From positions 1 through 6,584 of the forward strand of contig PCWF01000003.1 in assembly GCA_002796165.1 (NCBI GenBank): a DNA stretch of 6,584 nucleotides, written 5' to 3'. The notes beneath the pieces were generated by a model. That model worked only from the letters and a program-made list of their open reading frames with translations. It was not told the origin of the DNA and searched no databases. Origin of the DNA: Nitrospinae bacterium CG11_big_fil_rev_8_21_14_0_20_56_8. Its GTDB lineage: Bacteria; Nitrospinota; Nitrospinia; Nitrospinales; VA-1. Positions within the stretch are counted from its first letter, which is position 1. Each line of letters starts with the position of its first letter. Made by a program: the position numbers and the translations under genes. Positions 1-5,642 of the stretch are shown in pieces.

Positions 1-4
1 CCAC

Positions 5-10
5 TATAAT
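5..10 (+). promoter_or_regulatory. Candidate sigma70-type -10 box for the deacetylase-clp-Gx unit
   Basis: The hexamer TATAAT is a perfect -10 consensus, about 70 nt upstream of the deacetylase start. The matching -35 box would lie off the left edge, so it cannot be tested here. A start of transcription near position 17 would give a leader of about 65 nt. The hexamer is AT-rich within an otherwise C-rich stretch, which supports the reading, but a single hexamer is weak evidence. The stretch could instead be the 3' end of an upstream gene, because one frame is open from the window edge to a TGA at 83-85. Confidence 0.4.
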
Positions 11-81
11 ATGAATCCAAGAGGATCAAAAACCATTCGCCCCATCCTCCCCCAACGAACCCGGCCCTCGACCCCGAACGC

Positions 82-1020
82 ATGAACCGAACCGGATACA
101 TCTACAATCCGTTTTACCTGAGACATAAAACCGATCCCCATCCCGAAAATCCCGGCCGCCTGCAGGCCATCGAGTCGGGGATACGCGCCTCCGGCCTGGC
201 GAAGTCGCTGGTGTTCATCGAGCCCCGCCACGCCGACGCGGCCGAAATCGCCCTGAACCATGACCCCGATTACGTGACGGACCTTCGGCGCAGTTGCGAG
301 ATGGGAATGCATTCCCTCGAGGCCGACACCGTGATCTGCCCCGACTCCTACACCGCCGCCCTGCTGAGCGCGGGGGCGGGCCTCACCGCCGTGGACCAGG
401 TGCTGGATGGAGCGTGCGACAACGTGTTCTGCGCGGTCCGCCCCCCGGGGCATCATGCCGAGTTTGGCCGCGCCATGGGTTTCTGCCTGTTCAACAATGT
501 GGCCATCGCCGCCCGGTACGCACTTCGGAAACGGGGACTCAACCGAATTTTCATTTTCGACTGGGACGTGCACCACGGCAACGGAACCCAGAACTCGTTT
601 TACACCACACCCAGCGTGTACTATTCCAGCGCACACCAGTACCCGTTTTACCCCGGGACGGGGGCGGAAGACGAGCGCGGTTCCGGAGACGGGTTGAACA
701 CCAATCTCAACTTTCCCCTCCGCGCCTTCTGCGGAGACGACGTTTACCTGGACCTGGTGGAAAACCGGTTGATTCCTGAAATCCAGCGCTTCAAACCCGA
801 ACTCATCCTCCTCTCCGCGGGATTTGACGCGCACGAAGACGATCCCCTCGCCCAGATGAACGTTTCCACGGAGGGGTTCGCTAAAATGACCGAGTTGCTG
901 GTGCGGGCCGCCCGGGACGTGTGCGGGGGCCGGCTGGTTTCCATGCTGGAAGGAGGGTACAATCACGAAGCCTTGAGAGACTCTGTTTGCCAGCATCTCA
1001 AAACCCTTCAAACCGCTTGA
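82..1020 (+). CDS. Histone deacetylase family protein (zinc-dependent deacetylase/amidohydrolase)
   Basis: This is a complete 312-residue member of the arginase/HDAC fold family, a cytoplasmic enzyme that hydrolyses acetyl-amide bonds. The catalytic set is intact. RPPGHHA at 120-126 supplies the His-His dyad (H124, H125), DWDVHHGNGT at 160-169 supplies zinc ligands D162 and H164, SAGFDAH at 245-251 supplies the third ligand D249, and EGGY at 290-293 supplies the transition-state Tyr (Y293). The length and the opening TGYIYNPFYLRH, followed by HPENPGRL, match the usual bacterial class II-like proteins annotated as histone deacetylase or acetoin-utilization-like. The start at 82 is chosen because the family N-terminus begins there and no earlier start codon exists in frame. 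No clear Shine-Dalgarno precedes it. The true substrate (acetyl-lysine protein, acetylpolyamine or another acyl-amide) cannot be read from the sequence. The ClpC-like gene follows after 18 nt on the same strand, so co-transcription is likely. Confidence 0.93.
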   Translation: MNRTGYIYNPFYLRHKTDPHPENPGRLQAIESGIRASGLAKSLVFIEPRHADAAEIALNHDPDYVTDLRRSCEMGMHSLEADTVICPDSYTAALLSAGAGLTAVDQVLDGACDNVFCAVRPPGHHAEFGRAMGFCLFNNVAIAARYALRKRGLNRIFIFDWDVHHGNGTQNSFYTTPSVYYSSAHQYPFYPGTGAEDERGSGDGLNTNLNFPLRAFCGDDVYLDLVENRLIPEIQRFKPELILLSAGFDAHEDDPLAQMNVSTEGFAKMTELLVRAARDVCGGRLVSMLEGGYNHEALRDSVCQHLKTLQTA

Positions 1021-1038
1021 ACCTCATTTGAGATTCCC

Positions 1039-3489
1039 ATGCTCCAACAATACATCCGGCACCTGACCGAAAAAGTCATCGAAGGACTCAACATCGGCTC
1101 GATGGAGATGGTCAACCTGCACCAGAACGTTCTGACCCCGGATTTCATTCTCGTGGGACTCCTGGAACAGGAAGATTCCATCCTGGTCAAACTCCTCGAG
1201 CAGGCTTATCCCGAAGACAAGGACATTTCCGACAAGGTTCTGCAGAAGGTGTTTGACTCGCAGAGCGTTGAGCCCAAGGTCAAGGGCGCCGCGATCCACC
1301 ACATCCAGCTTTCCAAGGAAACGGAAATCTGCTTCGAGATCGCCATGGAAGAAGCCCGGAAGTTCGGTGACAAGTTCATCGGCGTGGGCGTGGTGTTTCT
1401 GGCCCTGCTGAACCCGCGGGTCGGGACCGTCGCATCGCTTCTGGCCGAGTTGGGAATCAAGTACAACAAGGTTCGGGACGAATACGAGCTCATGCGCGGG
1501 GGCCGGGCCATCAACGAAAAAGACGCCGAGGGGAAATTCGACGCCCTCAGCCAGTACACCACGGACCTGACCGATCTCGCCCGCAAGGGCCGGCTCGATC
1601 CGGTGATCGGGCGCGAGGAGGAAATCGAGCGGCTGATCCAGATCCTTTCCCGCCGCAAGAAGAACAACCCGGTCCTGATCGGCGAGCCGGGCGTGGGCAA
1701 AACGGTGATCGTGGACGGGCTGGCCCAGAGCATCGCCAATTCGGAAGTGCCCCGCTCGCTGATGAACAAGCGCGTGAAGGTTCTCGAAATGTCCGAACTC
1801 ATCGCCGGCGCAAAAATGCGCGGCGAATTCGAGGAACGCATGAAAGCGTTGAAGGACGAGATCGTGGCGGCCCGGGGGAACATCATCCTGTTCATCGACG
1901 AGCTTCACACCATCGTCAGCACCGGCGCGGGAGCGGGCGGCGTGGACGCCTCCAACATGCTGAAGGCCGCCCTCGCCAAGGGGCAACTGCAATGCATCGG
2001 CGCCACCACCACCGACGAGTACAAAAAATCCATCGAGGAAGACAAGGCCCTGGCCCGCCGATTCCAGCCCATCCTCGTCCATGAACCCAGCATAAACCAG
2101 ACCATCGAAATCCTGAACGGATTGAAAACCCGCTACGAGGAACACCACCAGATCCACTTCACTCCCGAAGCCCTGGAGTCGGCGGCGAAACTTTCCGAAA
2201 AACACATTACCGATCGCGCCCTGCCCGACAAGGCCATCGACCTGATCGACGAGGCCGGATCCCAGAAACACCTTGCGCTGATCCATATTCCCCCCGTCAT
2301 CCAGAAACTGGAAAACGAAAAAAACAAGCTCATGCAACAGCAGAAGGAATATTTCTCCGAACAAAAGTTCCAGGAAGTCGCGGAAATCCGGCTCAAGATT
2401 CTCGACCTCGACAAGACCCTGGGCGAGGCCAAGGAAAAATGGAAAGCCGACATGACCCAAATGGACGACAAGGTCACGGCGGAGGACATTGAAAACGTGG
2501 TCGCCACGTGGACCGGCATTCCGGTCAACCGGATCCAGGAGTCGGAAGGTGAAAAACTGATGAAAATGGAGGAAAACCTCCACAAGCGGGTGATCGGCCA
2601 GAATCAGGCCATCGTCGCCGTCAGCAACGCCATCCGCCGAAACCGAGCGGGATTGAAAGAAAAAAACAAGCCCGTTGGGGCTTTCCTTTTTCTCGGCCCC
2701 ACCGGAGTGGGAAAAACCGAGCTGGCCAAGGCGCTGGCCGAGTTCCTTCTCGACGACGAAAACCGGCTGATTCGCCTCGACATGTCAGAATACATGGAGA
2801 AACACTCGGTCTCCAAGATCATCGGCTCCCCTCCGGGATACGTGGGCTATGACGAAGGCGGACAACTCACCGAAAAAGTCCGGCGGCAACCCTATTCCGT
2901 TATCCTCCTGGATGAAATCGAAAAGGCCCACCCGGACGTATTCAATATTCTGCTTCAGCTCCTCGACGACGGACGTCTTACCGATGCGCACGGACGGGAG
3001 ACCAGCTTCAAGAACGCCATCGTCATCGGCACGTCCAACATCGGCTCCAGTTCCATTTCCAGGACCAAGAAAAATATCGGGTTCGGCAAAGCCGACACCG
3101 CCCAGGAGTACAGCCAGGTCAAAGCCCTCGTCCTCAGCGAGGCTAAGAAACTGTTCAAGCCGGAATTTCTCAACCGCCTCGACGACCTGATCGTCTTCCA
3201 CACCCTGACGCGCGAAGAGATCCGGGAAATCGCCGACCTGGTGGTGAATAACCTGAACCAGCGTATGGGCGAGAAACAGATAATCCTCACCGTCAGCGGC
3301 CGGGCCAAGAACCAGCTGGCCCAGGACGGGTATAACGAGACCTTCGGCGCCCGTCCGCTCAAGCGCCTGATCGAGGAACAGATCGAGAATCCCATCTCGT
3401 TCAAGATCATCAACGGAGAACTCAAATCCGGCGACCATGTGACCGTCGATTACGTGAAGAACGAATACGTGTTCAAGAAGAGCAAATGA
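1039..3489 (+). CDS. clpC: ClpC-like AAA+ unfoldase, Clp protease ATP-binding subunit
   Basis: This 816-residue Hsp100 ATPase would form a hexamer that threads proteins into ClpP. In order it has a two-repeat Clp N-domain (about 1-150), D1 with Walker A GEPGVGKT (215-222), Walker B FIDE (285-288) and Arg pair R340/R341, a short ClpC-type middle domain (about 415-475), then D2 with Walker A GPTGVGKT (553-560), Walker B LLDE (623-626), pore loop GYVGY (600-604), Arg finger R713 and sensor-2 GAR (770-772). An IGF tripeptide (680-682) sits where Bacillus ClpC has VGF, the ClpP-docking loop. This loop and the short middle domain exclude ClpB. Oddities: the D1 pore-loop Tyr (consensus KYRGEFEER) is M260, the second N-repeat TEH motif is V-G-V (116-118), and the D1 consensus ILKPxLA reads MLKAALA. 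The start at 1039 puts the N-domain at its normal length. The Shine-Dalgarno is weak. The stop overlaps the next gene. It may be a diverged paralogue of a housekeeping ClpC; no clpP is in view. Confidence 0.93.
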   Translation: MLQQYIRHLTEKVIEGLNIGSMEMVNLHQNVLTPDFILVGLLEQEDSILVKLLEQAYPEDKDISDKVLQKVFDSQSVEPKVKGAAIHHIQLSKETEICFEIAMEEARKFGDKFIGVGVVFLALLNPRVGTVASLLAELGIKYNKVRDEYELMRGGRAINEKDAEGKFDALSQYTTDLTDLARKGRLDPVIGREEEIERLIQILSRRKKNNPVLIGEPGVGKTVIVDGLAQSIANSEVPRSLMNKRVKVLEMSELIAGAKMRGEFEERMKALKDEIVAARGNIILFIDELHTIVSTGAGAGGVDASNMLKAALAKGQLQCIGATTTDEYKKSIEEDKALARRFQPILVHEPSINQTIEILNGLKTRYEEHHQIHFTPEALESAAKLSEKHITDRALPDKAIDLIDEAGSQKHLALIHIPPVIQKLENEKNKLMQQQKEYFSEQKFQEVAEIRLKILDLDKTLGEAKEKWKADMTQMDDKVTAEDIENVVATWTGIPVNRIQESEGEKLMKMEENLHKRVIGQNQAIVAVSNAIRRNRAGLKEKNKPVGAFLFLGPTGVGKTELAKALAEFLLDDENRLIRLDMSEYMEKHSVSKIIGSPPGYVGYDEGGQLTEKVRRQPYSVILLDEIEKAHPDVFNILLQLLDDGRLTDAHGRETSFKNAIVIGTSNIGSSSISRTKKNIGFGKADTAQEYSQVKALVLSEAKKLFKPEFLNRLDDLIVFHTLTREEIREIADLVVNNLNQRMGEKQIILTVSGRAKNQLAQDGYNETFGARPLKRLIEEQIENPISFKIINGELKSGDHVTVDYVKNEYVFKKSK

Positions 3490-4043
3490 TCCCCCCTTCA
3501 AACCGCATGACCCGACCGTTTCCACATAATATCCCCGACCGAGCCATCCTTTCGATGGCGATCCTGGTGGCGCTGGGGGTCCTGCTCCACCGGGTGGAAG
3601 CCACCCTGCCGATCCCTTCCCCGTGGATCAAGCCGGGGTTTGCCAATATCATGACCCTGATCGCCCTGGTCCTGCTGGGCCCCGGGGAAGCTTTGATCGT
3701 GGCGGTCCTGCGGGTGCTTCTCGGATCGATGATCGGCGGGACGTTCCTGGGACCCACCTTTTTCCTGAGCCTCGCGGGGACCCTGGCGGCTACGGGCACC
3801 ATGATTTTCGTCTACCGGAAGGGCAAGGGCCCCTTCGGCCTGATCGGCGTAAGTCTGCTTGCCGCCTACGCCCATGGCCTGGCCGTCACCTCCTGCGTCT
3901 ATCTTTTGTTTGTGCGGCAGGACTCGATTTTTCACCTGCTCCCGGTCTTGTTCACCGTAGCTCTTGTCTCGGGTTTAATGACGGGAGCCTTGGCCCAAAA
4001 CCTGGTTTTCCGGCTCAAGAATAAAGGCACCGCTCTGTCTTGA
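3486..4043 (+). CDS. Gx transporter family membrane protein (heptaprenyl diphosphate synthase component I-like)
   Basis: This is a 185-residue, very hydrophobic protein with about five membrane segments: roughly 20-36, 53-75, 91-110, 118-142 and 150-173. The E38...P42-P44...KPGFANI pattern (49-55), R76, the GSMIGGTFLGP run (80-90) and SLAG (95-98) match the family named Gx transporter, also annotated as heptaprenyl diphosphate synthase component I. Members are integral membrane proteins, and a direct synthase activity is doubtful given that topology. The start overlaps the clp stop as ATGA (4 nt), implying translational coupling, with an AAGAAGAG purine run just upstream; an alternative Met lies at residue 8. 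The usual GAxxHNxGQ motif near the fourth segment is altered here, to AAYAHGLAV at 126-134. The substrate is unknown. The coupling to an unfoldase gene may only reflect operon packing. The family call is fairly secure and the function is not. Confidence 0.8.
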   Translation: MIPPSNRMTRPFPHNIPDRAILSMAILVALGVLLHRVEATLPIPSPWIKPGFANIMTLIALVLLGPGEALIVAVLRVLLGSMIGGTFLGPTFFLSLAGTLAATGTMIFVYRKGKGPFGLIGVSLLAAYAHGLAVTSCVYLLFVRQDSIFHLLPVLFTVALVSGLMTGALAQNLVFRLKNKGTALS

Positions 4044-4236
4044 TCTTGCGGAGAACCTGGCCGCCCCATCCTTTAGGTTTTTACTTTTGCCGCAATTTCC
4101 ACTAGAATTTCAGGGTGCATCGATCGCTTTTTGTTTTTTCAGACCTGCACTTTGCTGGCTTTTCTGAATCGCCGGGCCGTAGCTACCCGTCAACCTGTGA
4201 GGTCCCTTTTACCGCATTAAATGGAGAATCCGGTCC
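4044..4236 (+). other. Intergenic region: possible terminator, promoter and long leader
   Basis: No gene is seen in these 193 nt. The base composition is clearly more T-rich than the flanking genes. The left part can fold as AACCT (4054-4058) with AGGTT (4075-4079), which runs into a five-T stretch (4078-4082), and TTGCGG (4046-4051) with CCGCAA (4090-4095). This is a possible but weak terminator for the upstream unit. A promoter follows (listed separately). The right part, about 4115-4236, is an untranslated leader with short inverted repeats. I could not match it to a known riboswitch class. Confidence 0.5.
4080..4108 (+). promoter_or_regulatory. Predicted sigma70-like promoter for the DUF5989-glycosyltransferase pair
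   Basis: The -35 element TTTACT (4080-4085, four of six matches to TTGACA) is separated by exactly 17 nt from the -10 element TAGAAT (4103-4108, five of six matches to TATAAT). It lies in the AT-richest stretch of the intergenic region, correctly oriented for the gene at 4237. Transcription would begin near 4115, leaving a leader of about 120 nt. It is inferred by eye from consensus only. Confidence 0.5.
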
Positions 4237-4416
4237 ATGAACGATCAACGGCCCCCCGACGGCAACCCTTCCCCCCTCGGCGAATTCTGGGATTTTCTGA
4301 AGCACCGTAAAAAATGGTGGCTGGCCCCCATCCTGTTCGTTTTGCTGGCGATGAGCCTGCTCATTATCCTCACCGAGGGAAGCGCGGTGGCTCCCTTTAT
4401 TTACACCTTGTTCTGA
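4237..4416 (+). CDS. DUF5989 family small membrane protein
   Basis: A 59-residue protein encoded between the promoter and the glycosyltransferase. After a Pro-rich, poorly conserved N-terminus (1-13) it reads LGEFWDFLKHRKKWWLAPI (14-32), then a single membrane segment (about 29-45), and ends SAVAPFIYTLF (49-59). The FWxFLKxRKKWWLxPI block and the APFIYTLF end are the hallmarks of DUF5989, a family of unknown function often found beside SxtJ-type membrane proteins and carbamoyltransferases in surface-polysaccharide or secondary-metabolite loci. A TGGAGA Shine-Dalgarno at 4222-4227 supports the start; the ATG at 4221 is in another frame. The basic RKK-WW stretch next to the membrane segment suggests an inside-facing N-terminus. 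The partners usual for the family are absent and a GT2 gene follows 10 nt after its stop. The biochemical role is unknown. Confidence 0.85.
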   Translation: MNDQRPPDGNPSPLGEFWDFLKHRKKWWLAPILFVLLAMSLLIILTEGSAVAPFIYTLF

Positions 4417-4426
4417 CCCCCGGTTG

Positions 4427-5113
4427 ATGAAGCTTTCCGTTGTCATTCCCATTTATAACGAAAAATCCACTCTCCATGAAATCATCCGCCGCGTTCAGGA
4501 GGAACCCACCCCCAAGGAGGTAATCCTGATCGACGATTTCTCTACCGATGGAACGCGGGAAATCCTGAAGGAGGAATGGGAAGGGAAGGACGGATTCAAG
4601 GTGTTGTATCATCCCCGTAACCGGGGCAAGGGCGCGGCTTTGCGCACCGGGTTTGAGCATGTGGAAGGAGACGTGGTCATCGTGCAGGATGCCGACCTGG
4701 AATACAGTCCCGCCGATTATCCCGTACTACTCGCACCCATTCGGGATGGGCGGGCCGATGTCGTGTATGGTTCCCGTTTCCTGGGAGGACCCCACCGGGT
4801 CATGTTTTTCTGGCACTATGCGGGCAACAAGGCCCTCACCACCCTGTCCAATATGTTCACCAACCTGAACCTGACGGACATGGAGACGGGTTACAAAGTG
4901 TTCACGCGTAAAGTGATCGAATCGCTCGATCTCAAGACGGACCGGTTCGGATTCGAGCCTGAAGTAACGAGCAAGATCGCCCGAAAAAGATTTCGGGTGT
5001 ACGAGGTCCCCATTTCCTACAGCGGCCGCGATTATTCGGAAGGGAAAAAAATAACCTGGAAGGACGGGGTGGCGGCGCTCTGGTTCATCATCCGGTTCCG
5101 CTTTTTCGATTGA
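4427..5113 (+). CDS. Family 2 glycosyltransferase (DPM/DolP-mannosyltransferase-like)
   Basis: This 228-residue soluble GT-A fold enzyme would transfer a sugar from a nucleotide donor, probably to a lipid carrier or glycan at the inner face of the membrane. Visible motifs are SVVIPIYNE (4-12), the nucleotide-binding DDFSTDGT (36-43), the NRGKGAALRTG stretch, the metal-binding DAD (88-90) within VQDADLEY, METGYKVF (152-159) and FGFEPE (174-179). The order and spacing fit the dolichyl-phosphate-mannose synthase-like branch. There is no C-terminal membrane domain, unlike the longer ArnC/GtrB types, so any membrane tether must come from a partner. The DUF5989 peptide encoded just upstream is a candidate. 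The ATG at 4427 is preferred over the TTG at 4424 because MKLSVVIPIYNE is the normal N-terminus. No Shine-Dalgarno is evident, so translation may be coupled to the upstream stop 10 nt away. Donor and acceptor cannot be told from sequence. Confidence 0.9.
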   Translation: MKLSVVIPIYNEKSTLHEIIRRVQEEPTPKEVILIDDFSTDGTREILKEEWEGKDGFKVLYHPRNRGKGAALRTGFEHVEGDVVIVQDADLEYSPADYPVLLAPIRDGRADVVYGSRFLGGPHRVMFFWHYAGNKALTTLSNMFTNLNLTDMETGYKVFTRKVIESLDLKTDRFGFEPEVTSKIARKRFRVYEVPISYSGRDYSEGKKITWKDGVAALWFIIRFRFFD

Positions 5114-5115
5114 TC

Positions 5116-5134
5116 CCGCCGGAGCATCCGGCGG
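5116..5134. terminator. Perfect GC-rich hairpin between convergent genes
   Basis: CCGCCGGA (5116-5123) pairs perfectly with TCCGGCGG (5127-5134) around a three-base GCA loop, giving an 8-bp stem two bases after the glycosyltransferase stop. The minus-strand gene ends at 5155 on the other side, so the position suits a shared bidirectional terminator. Neither side has a proper T tract, so it may act as a 3'-end stabiliser or need Rho, not as a classic intrinsic terminator. Confidence 0.5.
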
Positions 5135-5154
5135 TTGCCGCAGGGGCTCTGGGG

Positions 5155-5553
5155 TCAATCGAACGCTTCCCCGCAAAAATCACACTTCGTGTCCTGCGCC
5201 CCCGCAACGTGGCCGCAGGCGGAACAGATGGTGAAATCTTCGTGCTCCTCGATAAGTTGCCGCCCCCGATCCACGTCCTCCTTCCGGATCCACAGGCGAA
5301 CCAGGGTCAATCCCTCCACCGGGGCGGGTCCGGCGTGAAATGACGCGTTCTCCAACTGGCAGGGGACGTCCTCGCTCTCCAGAAACCCGCGAATGATATA
5401 GGCATTGGATTCCGAGGAGACGGTACACAACACCTCCAGGTCCGCCGGCACATCGTTGGGCTCGTCGAGACGGTCCACCAGCTTTACATTGCAGGTTTCG
5501 CACATCGCGACCCCGTCAAGATACTCTTCCTTGCATTCCGGACAAAAAGGCAT
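5155..5553 (-). CDS. Double zinc-ribbon protein with DUF2007-like central domain
   Basis: This 132-residue soluble protein has a zinc ribbon at each end. Four Cys lie at 4, 7, 18 and 21 (CPEC...CETC) and four more at 110, 113, 124 and 127 (CSAC...CDFC), both with identical CX2C-X10-CX2C spacing. The middle (about 37-102) resembles the DUF2007 'putative signal transducing' domain: it opens with LEVLCTVSSESNAYIIRGFL, then ESEDVPCQLEN, and closes with LWIRKEDVDRGRQLIEE. DUF2007 has a small ferredoxin-like fold of uncertain role. No enzyme motif or membrane segment is present. An AGAGG Shine-Dalgarno at 5560-5564 lies 6 nt before the ATG, making the start firm. It is downstream of the AGCS symporter on the same strand with an 89-nt gap holding its own candidate promoter. 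A regulatory or adaptor role is inference only. Confidence 0.8.
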   Translation of the reverse strand: MPFCPECKEEYLDGVAMCETCNVKLVDRLDEPNDVPADLEVLCTVSSESNAYIIRGFLESEDVPCQLENASFHAGPAPVEGLTLVRLWIRKEDVDRGRQLIEEHEDFTICSACGHVAGAQDTKCDFCGEAFD

Positions 5554-5559
5554 AAACGA

Positions 5560-5564
5560 CCTCT
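5560..5564 (-). promoter_or_regulatory. Ribosome binding site of the zinc-ribbon gene
   Basis: Read on the minus strand this is AGAGG, separated by 6 nt from the ATG at 5551-5553. It is one of the clearer Shine-Dalgarno matches in the window and fixes the start of the 132-residue protein. Confidence 0.6.
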
Positions 5565-5582
5565 GAAAAATTTTCTACTAAG

Positions 5583-5610
5583 AATATAACCCTGGAATCC
5601 GATGGAGCAA
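5583..5610 (-). promoter_or_regulatory. Candidate promoter for the zinc-ribbon gene
   Basis: On the minus strand TTGCTC (5605-5610, three of six matches to the -35 consensus) is followed after 16 nt by TATATT (5583-5588, five of six matches to TATAAT). A start near 5576 would give a leader of about 23 nt containing the AGAGG ribosome site. The weak -35 lowers confidence; read-through from the symporter gene is an alternative. Confidence 0.4.
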
Positions 5611-5618
5611 GTTTAAAC

Positions 5619-5635
5619 CGGAACGGGCCCGTCCG
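5619..5635 (-). terminator. GC-rich hairpin after the symporter gene
   Basis: The 17 bases around the self-complementary ACGGGCCCGT fold on the minus strand into a hairpin of six pairs with one bulged base and a four-base loop. It begins 7 nt after the symporter stop codon. The following minus-strand sequence is GTTTAAAC and not a long T run, so this is at best an imperfect terminator. Confidence 0.35.
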
Positions 5636-5642
5636 CCAGTCC

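Noticed and set aside
4..1011. 335-codon open frame on the minus strand
   Set aside because: It is antisense to the deacetylase gene, whose catalytic motifs are all intact; the minus translation is low-complexity Gly/Val-rich.
1024..2583. 519-codon open frame on the minus strand
   Set aside because: It lies wholly opposite the ClpC-like gene, its translation resembles no family, and long antisense frames are expected in high-G+C genes with biased third positions.
1039..3489. ClpB disaggregase
   Set aside because: The middle domain is far too short for ClpB, and an IGF ClpP-docking tripeptide is present in D2.
4046..4095. Strong intrinsic terminator after the Gx gene
   Set aside because: The inner stem is only five pairs with a 16-nt loop and the T run overlaps the stem, so it is mentioned only as a possibility within the intergenic entry.
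4183..4452. 89-codon minus-strand frame over the DUF5989 gene
   Set aside because: The plus strand encodes recognisable DUF5989 motifs with a good ribosome site; the minus frame shows no family features.
5110..5343. Plus-strand open frames after the glycosyltransferase
   Set aside because: They overlap the zinc-ribbon gene on the opposite strand, which has eight well-spaced Cys and a clear ribosome site.
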